From NCBI GenBank assembly GCA_035380245.1, contig DAOSXA010000003.1, positions 496,001 to 560,000 of the forward strand: a DNA stretch of 64,000 nt, in the 5' to 3' direction. The notes under the pieces were generated by a model. That model did not search any database, was not told where the DNA came from, and saw only the letters and a program-made list of their open reading frames with translations. The DNA is from Candidatus Zixiibacteriota bacterium (GTDB lineage Bacteria > Zixibacteria > MSB-5A5 > GN15 > FEB-12). Each line of letters starts with the position of its first letter. Positions within the stretch are counted from its first letter, which is position 1. Positions 42,971 to 50,759 of the stretch are shown here, piece after piece. The position numbers and the translations under genes were made by a program.

Positions 42971-44068
42971 TCAGGCTTTCTTCTTTCGGGTCGTCGTTTT
43001 CTTCGTGCCGACGATCTGATGAATCTGTTCTTTGACCTCTTCCGGTGAAGGAACGATACCGCCGGTGCGGCCGTAGAAATGAACTTTCTTCTTGCCGACC
43101 ACCGACCGGACCACATCCTCGTACATCTGCGCCGTGCTCATCTCGACCACCAGCGCGGCCTTGATGTTTTTCTTGGCGACTTCGTTGTATATCTGTTCCT
43201 CACAAAGGGGGAAGAGGGTGATGGGACGAAGCAACCCGACGGAAATTCCTTCGTCGGCCAGTTCATCGATAGCGGTCTGGCAAATACGGGCCATTGTCCC
43301 GTAGGAAATGATCAGCACCTGGTTTTTGTCCGAGACACGGTATTTTTCGAATCTGATTTCTTCTCGGGCCATTTGCCGGTACTTGTCCTGAAGCATCCAG
43401 CTATTTTTCTCCAGGCCGACCGGGTCGAGGAAGAGCGATTTGATAATTCTCGGATTACGTCCGGCACAACCGGTCGCGGCCCATTCGTCCGTTGAGGGCA
43501 ACTCCGGTTCGGTGTAATTCTCGGGGAATTCTACCGCTTCCATCATCTGGCCGATCATACCGTCGCCGATCATCATGACCGGATTGCGGTATTTATCCGC
43601 CAGATGGAAGGACAACATCATCAGGTCGACCGCTTCCTGAATCGATGACGGCGCCAGGACGAGCACACGATAATCACCGTGTCCGCCGCCCTTGACCGCC
43701 TGATTGTAGTCAGACTGAGCCGGGAGGATACCGCCCAGGCCGGGACCGCCGCGCATGATGTTGACGATCACGACCGGGAGAGATGCTCCCGCCATGTAAG
43801 AGATTGCCTCCTGCATCAGGCTGATGCCCGGGCTGGAGGAAGTAGTGAAACAGCGTTTGCCGGTCGACGCAGCGCCGAAAAGCATGTTGGCCACGGCCAA
43901 CTCGCTTTCGCCCTGCAGAAACACGCCGCCGACCTCGGGCATCCGCCGCGCCAGGTATTCCGCTACCTCCGTCTGAGGCGTAATCGGATAGCAGAAGTAG
44001 TTGGTCGCGCCGGCCCGGATGGCAGCCTCGGCAATCGCTTCGTTTCCTTTCATAAGTATTTTTGCCAT
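42971..44068 (-). CDS. vorB: 2-oxoacid:ferredoxin oxidoreductase alpha subunit (VorB-like)
   Basis: 365 residues from ATG 44068. The opening MAKILMKGNEAIAEAAIRAG, YPITPQTEVAEY, the GESELAVANM loop and MRGGPGLGGILPAQSDYNQA match the VorB group (often annotated 3-methyl-2-oxobutanoate dehydrogenase VorB). That group acts on branched-chain 2-oxoacids or 2-oxoglutarate; the substrate cannot be fixed from sequence. It oxidatively decarboxylates with CoA, giving the acyl-CoA and reduced ferredoxin. The order delta-alpha-beta-gamma is that of VOR/KGOR operons. Confidence 0.92.
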   Translation of the reverse strand: MAKILMKGNEAIAEAAIRAGATNYFCYPITPQTEVAEYLARRMPEVGGVFLQGESELAVANMLFGAASTGKRCFTTSSSPGISLMQEAISYMAGASLPVVIVNIMRGGPGLGGILPAQSDYNQAVKGGGHGDYRVLVLAPSSIQEAVDLMMLSFHLADKYRNPVMMIGDGMIGQMMEAVEFPENYTEPELPSTDEWAATGCAGRNPRIIKSLFLDPVGLEKNSWMLQDKYRQMAREEIRFEKYRVSDKNQVLIISYGTMARICQTAIDELADEGISVGLLRPITLFPLCEEQIYNEVAKKNIKAALVVEMSTAQMYEDVVRSVVGKKKVHFYGRTGGIVPSPEEVKEQIHQIVGTKKTTTRKKKA

Positions 44069-44093
44069 ATCTTCAATCCCTGTTCCGTACCGG

Positions 44094-44327
44094 CTAGTAC
44101 TCGTAGAGTTCGTAAACCAGGCCGTTGCTGTGCACCGTGATTGCCACATCGGGGCAGGTCAGGGCGCAGATACGACAGCCGATGCATCGCGATGGATCAT
44201 GAACTTTGGCGTAAAAGTAACCCCGCACCGTTATCTCTTTGGACATCGAGATAATTTTCTGAGGGCAGGCTTTTACGCATAACTCACAACCTTTGCAATG
44301 GTTCTTGTCTATGGTTATTCCCGGCAT
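44094..44327 (-). CDS. vorD: 2-oxoacid:ferredoxin oxidoreductase delta subunit (2[4Fe-4S] ferredoxin)
   Basis: 77 residues. Two [4Fe-4S] motifs are present: CKGCELCVKACPQKI and CIGCRICALTCPDVA. The ATG at 44327 is chosen over a GTG nine bases upstream because AGAGGT is then seven bases away. It transfers electrons from the TPP-bearing beta subunit to soluble ferredoxin. It is the first oxidoreductase gene in the operon, 23 bases after the P-loop ATPase stop. Symbol tentative. Confidence 0.9.
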   Translation of the reverse strand: MPGITIDKNHCKGCELCVKACPQKIISMSKEITVRGYFYAKVHDPSRCIGCRICALTCPDVAITVHSNGLVYELYEY

Positions 44328-44350
44328 TAACGGCACCTCTATCTATTTAG

Positions 44351-45085
44351 CTAAGTGCTGTTCCGTGTGGATTGCTCCCAAGGCTTGAGCAGTTGGCGCT
44401 CAAGCGGCAGAACAGCCGTGTCAAAAGCTTCAGTGTTTATTTTCTTAAGTACATTTGCCAAAGCAGCAATAAAACTAACCTCGACTCCGGCCTCACGGGC
44501 GACTTCGATCGAGAGGCGATATCCGCGTTCAATCATTTCGGCGTCGGTCTGTTCGAGCAGATGAGTGTTTGAAATAATCCCGGTGAAACGGAGTTTGGAG
44601 GAGGCTTCAATTTTGGCGATCATTTGCAGGGAAGAACGAAGGTCGGATGTGAACGGGCGGTTGGCGTTAAGCACCAGCAGCATCTCATAACTGCCGGGAG
44701 TGAAAGCATCGTTCAGCGAACTGAGAACGCGTGCTCCGACATCGTCACCACCCACATCCAGAATGAGGTAGCCTTCGTGTTTTTGTATCGATCCCTTTAC
44801 TTCCGGAAGAATAATCGGCAGTTCCGAGTGAAACTGCTCACCGGTCGGATTGATCGAACGAACTCCCAGCGCCTCTAATTGTTTGGTGGCTTCTCGGGAT
44901 CGGAAGTAGGGATTTACAATATCAAGATCGGCGATGGCTACCGGCTTCGATTGACTGCGAGCCAGGAAAGCAGCCAGATTCACCGAGACTTCCGATTTAC
45001 CGCTGCCGTAACCGCCGACAATGATCAGAATCGGCCGTGTGAATGCGGGCATACGATATTTGCGGTTGGTACGGTCCGATGACAT
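44351..45085 (-). CDS. P-loop ATPase (SIMIBI/MinD-ParA-like) heading the VOR operon
   Basis: 244 residues. The Walker A is GGYGSGKSEV near residue 23, followed by a deviant A-like PVAIADLDIVNPYF. A Walker-B-like strand is LILDVGGDDVG, and ISNTHL may be the base-recognition motif. There are no CooC/NifH-type conserved cysteines, so it is not an iron-protein reductase. It is the first gene of the operon (promoter at 45189-45217), 23 bases before the ferredoxin subunit. It may insert or repair a cofactor, or regulate, for the oxidoreductases; this is inference from position. Confidence 0.75.
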   Translation of the reverse strand: MSSDRTNRKYRMPAFTRPILIIVGGYGSGKSEVSVNLAAFLARSQSKPVAIADLDIVNPYFRSREATKQLEALGVRSINPTGEQFHSELPIILPEVKGSIQKHEGYLILDVGGDDVGARVLSSLNDAFTPGSYEMLLVLNANRPFTSDLRSSLQMIAKIEASSKLRFTGIISNTHLLEQTDAEMIERGYRLSIEVAREAGVEVSFIAALANVLKKINTEAFDTAVLPLERQLLKPWEQSTRNST

Positions 45086-45188
45086 CTGTGCTTGCTCCCG
45101 ACTCCTATTACAAACGGTATCAACGGATTAGGATACCGTAATGTGGAGTGTTCCGGTCTGTAAAATCCTACAAAACCAGTCCTGTTAG

Positions 45189-45217
45189 AATATCGTAACC
45201 GCGTACCCTGAAGTCAA
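45189..45217 (-). promoter_or_regulatory. sigma-70-type promoter of the VOR/diaphorase operon
   Basis: Minus strand: TTGACT, a 17-base spacer, GATATT. Transcription would begin near 45182, leaving a leader of about 95 bases before the ATPase start at 45085. Confidence 0.6.
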
Positions 45218-45252
45218 GTATCTATGTGAAAATAATAACGTTTATATTCGGT

Positions 45253-45281
45253 TTGACGGCTCCTGTTCGATTGACTATATT
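45253..45281 (+). promoter_or_regulatory. sigma-70-type promoter of the lipoprotein/citryl-CoA lyase genes
   Basis: TTGACG (5 of 6), a 17-base spacer, TATATT (5 of 6). Transcription would begin near 45288. This is divergent from the operon promoter at 45189-45217, so the two operons share a short control region. Confidence 0.68.
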
Positions 45282-45299
45282 GTGACCCGATATTGATTT

Positions 45300-46163
45300 A
45301 TGGCGATCAAACGACGGGACTGTGATAGTTCCGCAAACCTATGTTGGGTATTTTTGCTAAATCGTAGAATCCTGATTATCGCTCTGTTTTGCCTCCTATC
45401 GTTGATGGTGTTGGTATTTGCCGGTTGCTCCGGTTCGAATAACGCCGGCGAGGGGGTTGAAAACAACAAATACGACGGCTGGAAAACCGCTTCTTATGAG
45501 AATGTCAAGGTGATCTATCCGCCCGGTCATCTTCATGCCGACAAGATGCAGGAGTACGCTCGTTTGTATCGTCGGCAGGTTGAAATGGACTGCCAGGTGC
45601 TGACATTGCCGATACCGGCCGAGACGCTGGTGGTTTATCATTACACCGGATTCGGTCAGGGGCGAGAGATGACCGGACATGAATATCCATACGCAGAGGA
45701 TACGGTTATTCACTTCTGGCTACCGAGCTATCGCGGCACCACCGTCATGCAGTACGTTCTGCAGCATTGGATCAACAAGGAACCGCAGTACAAATTTCTC
45801 AAACATGGTCTATTGGCCATGCTTGATGCTTCCGGTCAGAACTACCATCAGATGACCTGGGACCTCTATCAGAAAGGGGAACTGGAGTCTTTGGCGGAAC
45901 TGGCCGTTGATTCCACGGTCGACTCGAATCTGGAACGCAAACAGACTGCTGAGGGAGCCTCGTTTGTTGACTTTATGCTCGTTCAATATGGACCCAAGGG
46001 GCTTGGTTTGCTCTATCGCGCCGAATCGCCGATCGAGATAGTCGTGCCCGGTGTCCTGGAGATCGAACTTGACAGCCTTCAAACCAACTGGCTCAACTTT
46101 GTCAAAAAAGTCGTGAGCGGGCAATATCAGCTCCCAAGTTCCGATTCGACCGATGGTAACTAA
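45300..46163 (+). CDS. lipoprotein, degenerate peptidase-MA-like protein
   Basis: 287 residues. A hydrophobic segment (RRILIIALFCLLSLMVLVFA) ends in a lipobox (VFAGC), so the mature protein should be lipid-anchored. The body has the layout of peptidase-MA-like proteins (YENVKVIYPPGH..., an ALYRRQ-like N-terminal helix, then TVMQYVLQHWINKEPQYKFLKHGLLAM). In active relatives the helix after the central strand carries HExxH; here the corresponding helix reads QHW and lacks the motif, so catalysis is doubtful. The start used is only about 12 bases after the predicted transcription start and has no ribosome site. A promoter-proximal leaderless start is possible. Confidence 0.55.
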   Translation: MAIKRRDCDSSANLCWVFLLNRRILIIALFCLLSLMVLVFAGCSGSNNAGEGVENNKYDGWKTASYENVKVIYPPGHLHADKMQEYARLYRRQVEMDCQVLTLPIPAETLVVYHYTGFGQGREMTGHEYPYAEDTVIHFWLPSYRGTTVMQYVLQHWINKEPQYKFLKHGLLAMLDASGQNYHQMTWDLYQKGELESLAELAVDSTVDSNLERKQTAEGASFVDFMLVQYGPKGLGLLYRAESPIEIVVPGVLEIELDSLQTNWLNFVKKVVSGQYQLPSSDSTDGN

Positions 46164-46186
46164 CCTTATTTTCGGGAACGTAAGCA

Positions 46187-46951
46187 ATGGCTGACGAGAA
46201 ATGGAAGACCGGGATAACCGATATCGGACCCGGCAAGATCCGCGTCAAGGGCTACTCCATAACCGATATCATGGAGCATTTGTCCTACGCCGAAGCTGTT
46301 TATTTGATTCTAAAGGGTGAACGTCCGTCCGAGGCCGAGGCGGCTCTTATGAATGCGATTCTGGTGGCCTCGATCGATCATGGGGCGTCACCGCCGTCGG
46401 TGCTGGGCACGCGCACGGTGATGTCCGGCGGCAATTCACTCAACGCGGCGATTGCCGGGGGCGTACTCGTCATCGGCGATACTCATGGCGGAGCGATCGA
46501 ACAGTCGGCCCGCATTATGCAGGAATGGGCCGCCAAAGAAGGCGATCCAACCGCTTTAGCCGGACAGATTGTCGACTGGCTCAAAGAAAGCAAGCGACGC
46601 ATGCCCGGTTTCGGTCATCGTCTGCACAAGGTCGACCCGCGTACCGGGAAGCTGTTCGAGATTGCCGAGCGTTATGGTTATCACGGCCGTCATATTGATC
46701 TCTGCAAAGCAATCGAAAAAGCTCTCGCTGAGAAAACGGGGAAAGAACTCCCGATCAATGTCGACGGTGCTATCGCTGCGGTTATTTCCGATATGGGCTT
46801 TGACTGGCGACTGGGCAAGGGATTTTTCATTATCTCACGAGTACCCGGTTTACTGGCGCATGCCTATGAAGAAATGACCCGCGAGAAGCCGATGCGCAAA
46901 CTCGGGCCGTTACCGTACGAATACGATGGTCCCGGCGAACGCGAGTTATAG
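46187..46951 (+). CDS. citryl-CoA lyase / short citrate-synthase-family protein
   Basis: 254 residues, about the size of citryl-CoA lyase (roughly 260) and much shorter than citrate synthase (over 370). It corresponds to the citrate-synthase catalytic domain only, with SHGA-type IDHGASPPSV, GDTHGGAIEQ, PGFGHRLHK and the Asp-bearing NVDGAIAAVISDMG. Citryl-CoA lyase cleaves citryl-CoA to acetyl-CoA and oxaloacetate in the two-step citrate cleavage of some reductive TCA cycles; no citryl-CoA synthetase gene is in the window. The annotation is often used for standalone proteins of unproven function. It follows the lipoprotein gene by 23 bases. Confidence 0.8.
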   Translation: MADEKWKTGITDIGPGKIRVKGYSITDIMEHLSYAEAVYLILKGERPSEAEAALMNAILVASIDHGASPPSVLGTRTVMSGGNSLNAAIAGGVLVIGDTHGGAIEQSARIMQEWAAKEGDPTALAGQIVDWLKESKRRMPGFGHRLHKVDPRTGKLFEIAERYGYHGRHIDLCKAIEKALAEKTGKELPINVDGAIAAVISDMGFDWRLGKGFFIISRVPGLLAHAYEEMTREKPMRKLGPLPYEYDGPGEREL

Positions 46952-46979
46952 CCGTTTCGAGATCGAAAAGAAACAATAA

Positions 46980-47005
46980 GGGCGAGTCCGGGACTCGCCC
47001 TTTTT
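46980..47005. terminator. bidirectional rho-independent terminator
   Basis: Hairpin GGGCGAGTC / GACTCGCCC with a short loop, followed by T5 on the plus strand and by TTATTG on the minus strand. It separates citryl-CoA lyase from the convergent membrane protein gene. Confidence 0.8.
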
Positions 47006-47010
47006 GTCTG

Positions 47011-47436
47011 CTACACTGCCGTAGTTTTCCGACGAGTCAGGTCGATTTGTCCCGAGGTCGGGATATCGATTGACGAGGCATTACCCGAGAAAGCCATCAC
47101 TCCTAAAGCGACTAAATTCAGGAAGGGGACCAATACCAGCAAGCCCCAGACATTGCTGTATCCGGCGGCCCGAGCTATTTCCATCCAGATGATGGCATAA
47201 GCGGCGATATTGATGATCGGGATTAAGGTGAGCACCAGCCACCACCATTCTTTGCCGGCCATTTCGACCATCAGAACCCATTGCAGCACGGGAACGAACG
47301 ACCACCAGGCTTTCTCTTTGCAGCCGACCTTCTGAGCTATTTTATATTGGGTGAAGGCGAAGTACAAATAGAGGCCGAGGCAAAACAGCCAGAAAAAAGC
47401 ACCTATGCCGCCGCTGTTATAAGCAGTCTCGTACAT
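47011..47436 (-). CDS. DUF5684-like small membrane protein
   Basis: 141 residues from ATG 47436 (AAGGAGG six bases upstream). Three or four membrane helices (GAFFWLFCLGLYLYFAF, AWWSFVPVLQWVLMVEMAG, WWWLVLTLIPIINIAAYAII, VWGLLVLVPFLNLVALGVMA). The WW-rich, PVLN/PFLNL-containing layout resembles DUF5684. Function unknown. An upstream in-frame ATG (47487) would add 17 residues but lies before the ribosome site. It is divergent from the M24 peptidase gene, with a dyad at 47516-47534 between them. Confidence 0.7.
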   Translation of the reverse strand: MYETAYNSGGIGAFFWLFCLGLYLYFAFTQYKIAQKVGCKEKAWWSFVPVLQWVLMVEMAGKEWWWLVLTLIPIINIAAYAIIWMEIARAAGYSNVWGLLVLVPFLNLVALGVMAFSGNASSIDIPTSGQIDLTRRKTTAV

Positions 47437-47515
47437 CTTATCCTCCTTGGGGGTAAAACCGGGCGCAATGTAGCCCGTATCTGACATCTAGATCGGTCGA
47501 GATGAGGCTAAACCT

Positions 47516-47534
47516 ATGTCCTATCTTGGGACAT
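47516..47534. promoter_or_regulatory. inverted repeat between the divergent DUF5684 and M24 genes
   Basis: ATGTCC and GGACAT, separated by seven bases, form a perfect six-base dyad in the intergenic region. It could be an operator or a weak stem-loop. Confidence 0.3.
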
Positions 47535-47601
47535 TCTTCGGTTTGTTTTTCAACGCCTGATAAACCTTGTTTTGCCTTATGGGGAGCGATATCATGGCCC
47601 C

Positions 47602-48771
47602 ATGGCGTTGACTTGTGCAAAAACGGAACAGGTCCGGGGCCTTCTGGAGGAACTGGATCTGGATCTTTGGCTGGTGGCGGTGAGAGAAACGCCGGTCATG
47701 GCTGATCCGGTCATTCCCCTGGTGATAGGTTGCCAGTTGACCTGGGAATCGTTTTTTGCTTTTTGTCGTAATGGCCATAACGTGGCCCTGGTCGGCAACT
47801 TCGACGTCGAAAACCTCAAGCGACATGAAGGCTTCGACGATGTCCGCGCTTACACGGCCGGAGTCGGCGAAGACCTTCGTCGGTTGCTCCGAGAAATCGA
47901 CCCGACACAGATCGCGTTGAACTATTCACCCGACGATCCCAGCGCCGATGGTCTCACTCACGGCATGTTTCTTCAGTTGCATCGATATCTCGGAGCGACA
48001 CCTTACGTTGATCGTTTCGTATCGGCTGAGAAGCTCTGTGGCAAGTTGCGCTCCCGTAAATTGCCCGAAGAAATTGCTCGTATCGTCAAGGCCGCCGACC
48101 TTTCCCTTGAGGCCTGGAATCGGTTGTGTCACCGTCTGAGGACCGGTCAAAGCGAGCGGGAAGTGGGAGCGATGCTCGATGGTCTGATTTCTGAGTCAGG
48201 CGGATGCAATTCTTTCCCGACTATCGTCAACGCCGGCGACAAGAGTGCTCCCGGTCACGGTTTGCCGACCGATGCCCGACTGTCGGGCGGAGACCTGTTA
48301 CACGTTGATTTCGGTGTGCGCCTGAACGACTATTGCAGCGATCTTCAGCGGCTGGTCTATTTTCGTCGTTCCAACGAAGCGACACCTCCGCCTGAGTTGA
48401 TCGAGGCCTTCAATCAGGTGCGTGATATTATTACCGAAACCGCTCGGTTGTGTCGTCCCGGTATCAAGGGCTTTGAGATCGACGATGTCGCCCGTCGTAT
48501 GCTCAGCGATAACGGTTACGAGGAATACCAGCATGCCCTGGGCCATCAACTGGGTCGTTCGGTTCACGACGGCGGGGGATTGATCGGTCCGATGTGGGAG
48601 AGATACGGCGAAGCACCGCTCGTTCCGCTGGAATCAGGTAACGTATTCACGCTGGAATTGGAAATCATTTTGCCCGGCATTGGCTGTGTCGGCCTTGAAG
48701 AGGATGTCGTCGTTGAAGAGACCGGAGGGAGGTTCCTTTGCCCGCGACAGATGGAGTTGCATGTGCTATGA
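47602..48771 (+). CDS. M24-family Xaa-Pro aminopeptidase-like protein
   Basis: 389 residues from ATG 47602. An N-terminal creatinase-like domain is followed by the pita-bread domain, with metal-binding groups visible: HVDFGVRLNDYCSDL (two Asp), QHALGHQLGRSVHDGGG (His), FTLELEIILPGIG (Glu) and LEEDVVVEE (Glu). The segment GCNSFPTIVNAG is also typical. Ribosome site GGGGAG is 15 bases upstream, which is far; a closer ATG (47594) is out of frame. It releases N-terminal residues before proline or acts as a related aminopeptidase, in the cytoplasm. Its stop overlaps the next gene (ATGA). Confidence 0.88.
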   Translation: MALTCAKTEQVRGLLEELDLDLWLVAVRETPVMADPVIPLVIGCQLTWESFFAFCRNGHNVALVGNFDVENLKRHEGFDDVRAYTAGVGEDLRRLLREIDPTQIALNYSPDDPSADGLTHGMFLQLHRYLGATPYVDRFVSAEKLCGKLRSRKLPEEIARIVKAADLSLEAWNRLCHRLRTGQSEREVGAMLDGLISESGGCNSFPTIVNAGDKSAPGHGLPTDARLSGGDLLHVDFGVRLNDYCSDLQRLVYFRRSNEATPPPELIEAFNQVRDIITETARLCRPGIKGFEIDDVARRMLSDNGYEEYQHALGHQLGRSVHDGGGLIGPMWERYGEAPLVPLESGNVFTLELEIILPGIGCVGLEEDVVVEETGGRFLCPRQMELHVL

Positions 48772-49613
48772 AGAAGATTATCGTTTTATCAATACTGTCG
48801 ATCGTGTCTCTTGGCCTGTGGCATTGCGGTCCGCCTCAATCTGCGGAGGAGGTCAGCCCCTACGCTGCCTGCTACCCGTACGATCTCCAAACGGCGGTCA
48901 ACGACGGCAGCATTACCGTGATGTGGAGATCTCAGTATAATCGCAACATCAGCGGATACAACATCTATATCAGCGATGATCCGGTAGCCGCCAATTATCC
49001 CGGGACCGATTTACCGTCGTTGATTAAGCCGTTCAATCATACCGTTTATGCCGGTGATACCGATCCCTCCGACAGTGTCGAACATTTTGAAGCCGCCGGT
49101 CTCGAAAACGGCAAGCCTTACTACGTTTCGGTTCGAATCGTTTTCCCGGATCGTTCGGTTTCCAAACCGACGAAAGAAAAACGAGTGATCTGTGGACCCC
49201 AGGGAGAAATCGAGTTGTCCATTCGCTATGCCGGTGAGCATGACGGTTTTTCATTCGAGTCAAATACTTATATCCCGGCCGGTGATGTTGACAACGACCT
49301 GTATTTCTTCAGCAAGGACGGCCATGATTATCTTGCCTCTCCCAGCCATCTCGATGCTTTTCTCAGTTACAGCAAACTGAAATCGGTCGGCGAAGGCGGC
49401 GACCTCGATCAAGTGACCGAACGTCTGCCAAAGATCAGTTCCCGCCCGGTAGATGACCGTATTGAGGTCAAGGTGAATCAATGGGTCTGGATCGTCACCG
49501 GCGAAGGCAACAACGCCCTGGTGAAAGTTCTGGATATAAGCGGATCGGGCAAGGAGCGTCGTATCAAGCTGTTTTATGCTTTTACGCCGTCCCGTGAACT
49601 GCCCGTGTTTTAG
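48768..49613 (+). CDS. lipoprotein with fibronectin-III-like domain
   Basis: 281 residues. The signal peptide MKKIIVLSILSIVSLGLWHC ends in a lipobox (LWHC). Residues 30-150 resemble an FN3 domain (ITVMWRSQYNRNISGYNIYI and LENGKPYYVSVRI). The remainder has no recognised family. It is translationally coupled to the M24 peptidase gene (ATGA), so the start at 48768 is firm. Probably a membrane-anchored extracytoplasmic protein of unknown function. Confidence 0.8.
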   Translation: MKKIIVLSILSIVSLGLWHCGPPQSAEEVSPYAACYPYDLQTAVNDGSITVMWRSQYNRNISGYNIYISDDPVAANYPGTDLPSLIKPFNHTVYAGDTDPSDSVEHFEAAGLENGKPYYVSVRIVFPDRSVSKPTKEKRVICGPQGEIELSIRYAGEHDGFSFESNTYIPAGDVDNDLYFFSKDGHDYLASPSHLDAFLSYSKLKSVGEGGDLDQVTERLPKISSRPVDDRIEVKVNQWVWIVTGEGNNALVKVLDISGSGKERRIKLFYAFTPSRELPVF

Positions 49614-49637
49614 TTTCATGCCGGGGGAGAAGGTTTA

Positions 49638-50522
49638 ATGCGACAACGACTCGAAGTCGATTTCAATACACCCATGATCCTCGACGGCGGCACCGGGACG
49701 GAACTGACCCGTCGAGGCTGGACAATCGGTTCCTGCCTCGAAAGCTGGGCAATCGATCATACCGGTATCGTCACCGAGGTGCAACGAGGTTTTATCGAAG
49801 CCGGCGCCGGAGTGCTCCTGACCTGTACGTTCGGTGCTAATAGATTCCGCCTTGGTGCTTATGGTCAGTCCGATCAGGTGGCTGTCTGTAATCGGCAATT
49901 GGCTGAAGTAGCCTTGCAATCGGCGAAAACAACCGACACCGTAATAGCGGGAGATATCGGCCCTACGGGCGAACGGTATGAGACCATGGCCGATGACGGT
50001 TTCGTGGCCGTTTCAAAGGCATTTCAGGAACAAGCGGAAGCTCTTATCACTTCCGGAGTCGACCTTCTGTTTATCGAAACGATGGTTTCGTTGGGTGAAG
50101 CCCAGGCCGCCCTTCGCGGTTGTCGAAAAGCGATTGATATCCTGGGTATGTCTGTCCCCATAGCTGTTTGTCTGGTGTTCGGTGATGATCTCGTTACGCT
50201 TGACCAGGCCGACCCGGAGGAGGTTTTTTCCATTTTGAGCGAGGAAGGCGCCGATGCTGTCGGTTGTAACTGTACGCCTACCGGGGAGAAAATGATTGAG
50301 ATCATCCGGCGGTTTCGAGCAAGCGGTGACCTGCCGCTTATCGCCAAGCCCTCCGCGGGATTACCTGAGGTAATAGACGGTGTTGCGCACTATCCTGTCA
50401 GTCCCGAGCAGTTTGCTAATGATGGCCTGGGTCTGCGCGCTGCCGGAGCAACGTGGGTCGGCGGTTGCTGCGGGGCATCGCCTGACCATATTCGAGCTCT
50501 GTCGACAGCGCTAAACCGGTAA
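49638..50522 (+). CDS. homocysteine S-methyltransferase family protein
   Basis: 294 residues, a single TIM barrel. The opening MILDGGTGTELTRRG and the zinc-ligand motifs GCNCTPTG (one Cys) and VGGCCGASP (two adjacent Cys) match the betaine- or S-methylmethionine-homocysteine methyltransferase group and the N-terminal domain of MetH. It is a standalone domain without cobalamin or reactivation modules, so the methyl donor is unlikely to be methyl-B12 in cis. The ribosome site is moderate (GGGGGAGAAGG). A hairpin at 50521-50541 follows. Confidence 0.88.
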   Translation: MRQRLEVDFNTPMILDGGTGTELTRRGWTIGSCLESWAIDHTGIVTEVQRGFIEAGAGVLLTCTFGANRFRLGAYGQSDQVAVCNRQLAEVALQSAKTTDTVIAGDIGPTGERYETMADDGFVAVSKAFQEQAEALITSGVDLLFIETMVSLGEAQAALRGCRKAIDILGMSVPIAVCLVFGDDLVTLDQADPEEVFSILSEEGADAVGCNCTPTGEKMIEIIRRFRASGDLPLIAKPSAGLPEVIDGVAHYPVSPEQFANDGLGLRAAGATWVGGCCGASPDHIRALSTALNR

Positions 50523-50541
50523 CTTACTTTCTAAGTAAGTT
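50521..50541 (+). terminator. hairpin after the homocysteine methyltransferase gene
   Basis: AACTTACTT / AAGTAAGTT with a three-base loop, immediately after the stop codon. It is followed by TAAAAT rather than a T-run, so it is a weak terminator or a 3-prime stabilising stem. Confidence 0.45.
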
Positions 50542-50759
50542 TAAAATACCCCCATCTGCAATGCAAACAACTTACATGTCTAATGATAGAGTTCTTCTCG
50601 GCCGGATAAATAATCTCATCGGGCCGGGGAGTCTAATGACATATGTTACAAATGCCGATATTCATAGAATAATGCAGCATAACTATTTGTTGACCTAAAT
50701 GAAAGATTGACTCACGTTTAGCTTGACCATTGGAATTAGTAATATCAGGGGATAAACTT

